A stretch of DNA of 8,017 nt from Verrucomicrobiales bacterium (lineage in GTDB: Bacteria; Verrucomicrobiota; Verrucomicrobiae; Limisphaerales; UBA9464): contig SXXZ01000166.1 of NCBI GenBank assembly GCA_005789375.1, forward strand, positions 1 to 8,017, given 5' to 3'. Every line of letters starts with the position of its first letter. The stretch's first letter is position 1. Under the pieces are notes generated by a model. The model worked only from the letters and a program-made list of their open reading frames with translations. It had not been told where the DNA came from and made no database searches. This document shows positions 5,904 to 8,017 of the stretch, in pieces. The position numbers and the translations under genes are program-made.

Positions 5904-7295
5904 ATGACTTGGATCCTCCCAAGCCCGCGAGTTCTGACAACGGGCTTGGCCATGTTGGCCGCGTTCGCACTGCAAGCCCAACCCCTGCCCGATGCCGAGG
6001 CCATGGGTCGCTTCACCGCGGAGTTGCTCGACCGCCAGCATGTCGACACCGGCGGCCCGGGCATCGCCATCCTGGTGGCTCGAGGTGATCAGGTCTTGGT
6101 GAAGACCGCACGTGGGCTGGCCAGCCTGGAGCTTGGCGTTCCGCTGTCGACCGAACACCGTTTCCGCATCGGCTCGGTGACCAAGCAGATCGCCGCCGCC
6201 ACGCTGCTGCGCCTCGTGGACGAGGGCCGTGCCCGGCTCGAAGACCCCCTCGCGCAATACCTGCCCGACTTCCCCAACGGCCGGGCCATCACCCTCGCCA
6301 TGTTGCTCAACCACACGAGCGGGGTGAAAAGCTACACCGACATCGAGGGTTACATGGGCAACCCCGTGCGACGCGACCTGGACACGCCCGAACTGATCCG
6401 GGTGTTCAAGGACCTCAAGGTCGACTTCCCTCCCGGAAGCGCGTGGGCCTACAACAACTCGGCCTATGTGCTGGTGGGAGCCGTCATCGAGGCGATTACC
6501 GGAAAACCTTGGTGGCAGACACCCGGAACGTTTCCGACACCTCTGTTCTACCCCGATTCCAAGCACCTGGTGCCCGGCCATGTCTGCGGCTACACGCGGG
6601 AAGCCCAGAATCCGTGGGCACCGGCAGGACTGATCAGCATGACACAGCCCCAGGCCGCAGGCGCTCTCGTCGGCGATCTGCTGTCCCTATGGCGCTGGAA
6701 CCAGTTGCTGCACGAGCAGGGCTTTCTCAAGCCTGAAACCTACCGGCGCATGACCACCCCCGAAGGCCCGGCGGTGGCATCCAAATATGGTTTCGGTCTC
6801 GTCATCGACACCCTGCGCGGCGAACGCATTGTCTCCCACAGCGGGGGAATCCACGGCTTTCATTCCCAGCTGCAGTACCTGCCCGCGAAGCGCATTTCGG
6901 TGGTTCTGCTGCGCAATGCCGACTCCGGCCCGAATCTGGGAAGCATCGGTCGCCAACTCGGGGCATTTGCCGCAGGCAAACCCTTCCCACGACCGGCAGC
7001 GGTGACCCGGGAGATCGCGCAGCTCAAGGCCTTCGAGGGCGTCTATTCACGGGGCAAAGACTTGACGACATTGCGCGTCGTCCACAACGCGCTCACCAGC
7101 CAGAAGTCCGGTGAAAGCCCGCTCGTCCTGACCCCGGTAGGAGCGTTGCACTTTATTTTCCACGACACATCGGTGCAGATCGGTCTCTTGCGCAATCCGG
7201 CCGGTGTTGTCACCGGGTTTCAGCAGTTCCCGGAAGGCGACGGCGAGGGCGTACTTTGGAATCGCAGCGCGGATCTCCCCGGCACACCGCCCTGA
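5904..7295 (+). CDS. Secreted beta-lactamase-like serine hydrolase (class C / penicillin-binding-protein fold)
   Basis: 463 residues from ATG 5904, chosen because it gives a signal peptide (RVLTTGLAMLAAFALQA, cleaved near residue 25); the frame is open 36 codons further upstream. The serine-hydrolase motifs are in order: SVTK (Ser91, Lys94), WAYNNSAYVLVGAVIE with the YxN motif (Tyr183, Asn185), and HSGGIHGFHS (His312), which takes the place of the KTG box. Relatives include the AmpC, EstB and D-aminopeptidase groups; the substrate cannot be read from sequence. From about residue 374 a separate C-terminal beta domain (KAFEGVYS, LRVV, LTPVGALHFIF, FFPEG-like FQQFPEGDGEG) resembles the tail often attached to this family. 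Between ITGKPWWQ and LVPGHVCGY (about residues 205-225) the usual LF.PLGM..T segment is missing or replaced by a proline-rich stretch. Acts outside the cytoplasm, possibly on peptidoglycan peptides or esters. Confidence 0.9.
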   Translation: MTWILPSPRVLTTGLAMLAAFALQAQPLPDAEAMGRFTAELLDRQHVDTGGPGIAILVARGDQVLVKTARGLASLELGVPLSTEHRFRIGSVTKQIAAATLLRLVDEGRARLEDPLAQYLPDFPNGRAITLAMLLNHTSGVKSYTDIEGYMGNPVRRDLDTPELIRVFKDLKVDFPPGSAWAYNNSAYVLVGAVIEAITGKPWWQTPGTFPTPLFYPDSKHLVPGHVCGYTREAQNPWAPAGLISMTQPQAAGALVGDLLSLWRWNQLLHEQGFLKPETYRRMTTPEGPAVASKYGFGLVIDTLRGERIVSHSGGIHGFHSQLQYLPAKRISVVLLRNADSGPNLGSIGRQLGAFAAGKPFPRPAAVTREIAQLKAFEGVYSRGKDLTTLRVVHNALTSQKSGESPLVLTPVGALHFIFHDTSVQIGLLRNPAGVVTGFQQFPEGDGEGVLWNRSADLPGTPP

Positions 7296-7386
7296 TCGGT
7301 GTCCCATCCCACGCGCCCATTGCTCCGGACATCGCCCCAATTCGTCAGGCACCTTGGGCGGGGACACCGGGGCCATTGGTGCCGGC

Positions 7387-7719
7387 AAGAGCCTCAAGGA
7401 CGACCTTCGCTCTCGGCTCCTGGCAGCGATCTTGGATCAGCCTCCGGACTTCTTCGAGCGACTCGTTCTTCAAGTGCTCAAGACCATGGGGTACGGCGCT
7501 GAAGATGAGGATGCGCTGAGCCATGTTGGAAAATCCGGAGATGAAGGAATCGACGGTCGAATCAATCAAGACCCGTTAGGCCTTGATCAGATCTGTGTCC
7601 AAGCCAAGCGGTACGCCGTGGATCGACCGGTCGATAGAGTGGCCATTCAGGCCTTCATCGGGTCATTGGCTGGGCACGGGGTCTCCAAAGGCATTTTCAT
7701 CACCACCAGGTATTTCAAC
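7387..7719 (+). pseudogene. mrr: Core of an Mrr-type restriction endonuclease, truncated at both ends
   Basis: From about 7387 the frame reads SLKDDLRSRLLAAILDQPPD then FFERLVLQVLKTMGYG, followed by VGKSGDEGIDGRINQDPLGL, DQICVQAKRY and GHGVSKGIFITT. This is the Mrr catalytic domain (PD-(D/E)xK fold). The Asp of GIDG (7552-7554) and the QAK triad are intact. Mrr enzymes cut modified DNA. The winged-helix N-terminal domain of full-length Mrr is absent: upstream in frame is the end of the serine hydrolase and its spacer, with no start codon close to the domain. At the other end the homology stops after GIFITTRYF (about 7716), and a 3' stretch I would expect to encode some 40-50 residues is replaced by the insertion sequence; the frame runs into it and stops at TGA 7750-7752. 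It was probably first cut at the 5' side, then split by the IS. Function is very unlikely. Confidence 0.85.
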
Positions 7720-7737
7720 CTAAAAACGGCAGTTGAA
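7714..7737. repeat. Inverted repeat at the presumed left end of the insertion sequence
   Basis: TTCAAC (7714-7719) and GTTGAA (7732-7737) are exact reverse complements around a 12-base spacer, and GTTGAA recurs at 7748-7753. The site is where Mrr homology ends. I place the IS tip around 7718-7721, near CCTAAAAACGGC. The matching right end and any target duplication lie outside the window, so the exact tip cannot be fixed. Confidence 0.4.
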
Positions 7738-8017
7738 GTGGGTGGAGGTTGAAGGAAACGGTTGGCGGGATTGGGGATGGACGTGTTTGGGGGAGGTTTG
7801 GAGGTTCACCCTGCGGGTGAGGTGGAGGCGGAGGAATCCTTGGCGGTGGACACCCATGGTCGGCGTATCCTTGTGGAGTGGGATCCTGCCTCGCCGGTGA
7901 CGCCGCTGGGTCAACTTGTTTTCTTCAGTCAGTTCCTGGCAACGGGAGGCCTGTTCAGTCATTGGGTCGAGCGCTGTCCACTGCGCTTTTCCAGTCCGAA
8001 CGCGCCCTCCCTGACCA
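7719..8017 (+). mobile_element. Insertion sequence, left part only (DDE transposase; IS1380-like by impression)
   Basis: The element begins where the Mrr reading loses homology and carries a transposase from 7777 in the same direction. It continues past the right edge, so its length, right inverted repeat and target-site duplication are unknown. The family name is a weak recollection of the transposase N-terminus; the catalytic triad is not in the window. Confidence 0.6.
7777..8017 (+). CDS. Transposase, N-terminal 80 residues (continues beyond the window)
   Basis: ATG 7777 opens a frame with no stop to the window end. It reads MDVFGGGLEVHPAGEVEAEE, then SLAVDTHGRRILVEWDPASP, VTPLGQLVFFSQFLATGGLF and SHWVERCPLRFSSPNAPSLT. 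The block VEWD...VTPLGQLVFF.QFL...G.F..WVE.CPL...SPNAP is what I recall from the N-terminus of DDE transposases, often labelled IS1380-like, that are abundant in Verrucomicrobiota and Planctomycetes. The DDE residues come later in the protein. ATG 7777 is the first plausible start after the presumed IS tip; GGGATTGGGG just before it is purine-rich but not a clear Shine-Dalgarno. Whether the copy is intact cannot be seen. Confidence 0.75.
   Translation, partial: MDVFGGGLEVHPAGEVEAEESLAVDTHGRRILVEWDPASPVTPLGQLVFFSQFLATGGLFSHWVERCPLRFSSPNAPSLT

Noticed and set aside
5478..6581. Minus-strand frame of 367 codons opposite the PAL-like tail and the serine hydrolase
   Set aside because: It overlaps a gene with clear motifs on the other strand, has no recognisable domain, and is of a kind expected opposite GC-rich coding DNA.
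7204..7386. ATG 7204 as the true start of the Mrr protein
   Set aside because: The first 60 codons lie mostly inside the serine hydrolase coding region in another frame and show no Mrr similarity; the start is accidental.
1..8017. CRISPR array, tRNA, rRNA, riboswitch or intact defence system
   Set aside because: I found no regularly spaced repeats, no cloverleaf or rRNA-like sequence, and the only defence-related gene (Mrr) is broken.

Overview
The window looks like a gene-poor, rearranged stretch of a high-GC bacterial chromosome, most probably Verrucomicrobiota (perhaps the Pedosphaera/Limisphaera side). That assignment is an inference. It rests on the remains of a paired sigma-70-like factor and zinc-ribbon Ser/Thr kinase, an arrangement common in that phylum, on a signal-peptide-bearing tricorn protease homologue, and on a transposase type I associate with these genomes. 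Starts with a clear Shine-Dalgarno are scarce here, so several starts are chosen on protein features.

Layout, left to right. (1) The 5' end of a minus-strand XRE/HTH_3 regulator runs off the left edge. (2) An AT-rich gap of about 340 bases holds an inverted repeat and a dubious 34-codon ORF. (3) A complete, exported tricorn-like S41 peptidase occupies 458-3808 (+). (4) A truncated, frameshifted kinase (minus) starts right at the tricorn stop codon, and behind it lies the C-terminal remnant of its sigma factor partner, with the ATGA overlap of the two genes still visible. (5) A secreted NHL/PAL-type protein (4602-5777, +) keeps every active-site position of peptidyl-alpha-hydroxyglycine alpha-amidating lyase that I can recall. 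(6) A secreted class-C beta-lactamase-like serine hydrolase spans 5904-7295 (+). (7) The catalytic core of an Mrr-type restriction endonuclease survives, lacking its N-terminal part and cut at its C-terminal end by (8) an insertion sequence whose transposase begins at 7777 and leaves the window on the right.

The three intact genes all encode exported hydrolase- or lyase-type proteins on the same strand (a peptidase, a possible peptide-amide-processing enzyme and a penicillin-binding-like hydrolase). They are separated by debris and need not form an operon. The rest is a graveyard of at least three gene remnants with junctions that can be placed to within a few bases. I see no CRISPR array, tRNA, rRNA or intact defence system. 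The best candidates for a second look are the stand-alone PAL-like enzyme, the sigma/kinase remnant abutting the tricorn stop, and the IS-disrupted Mrr.
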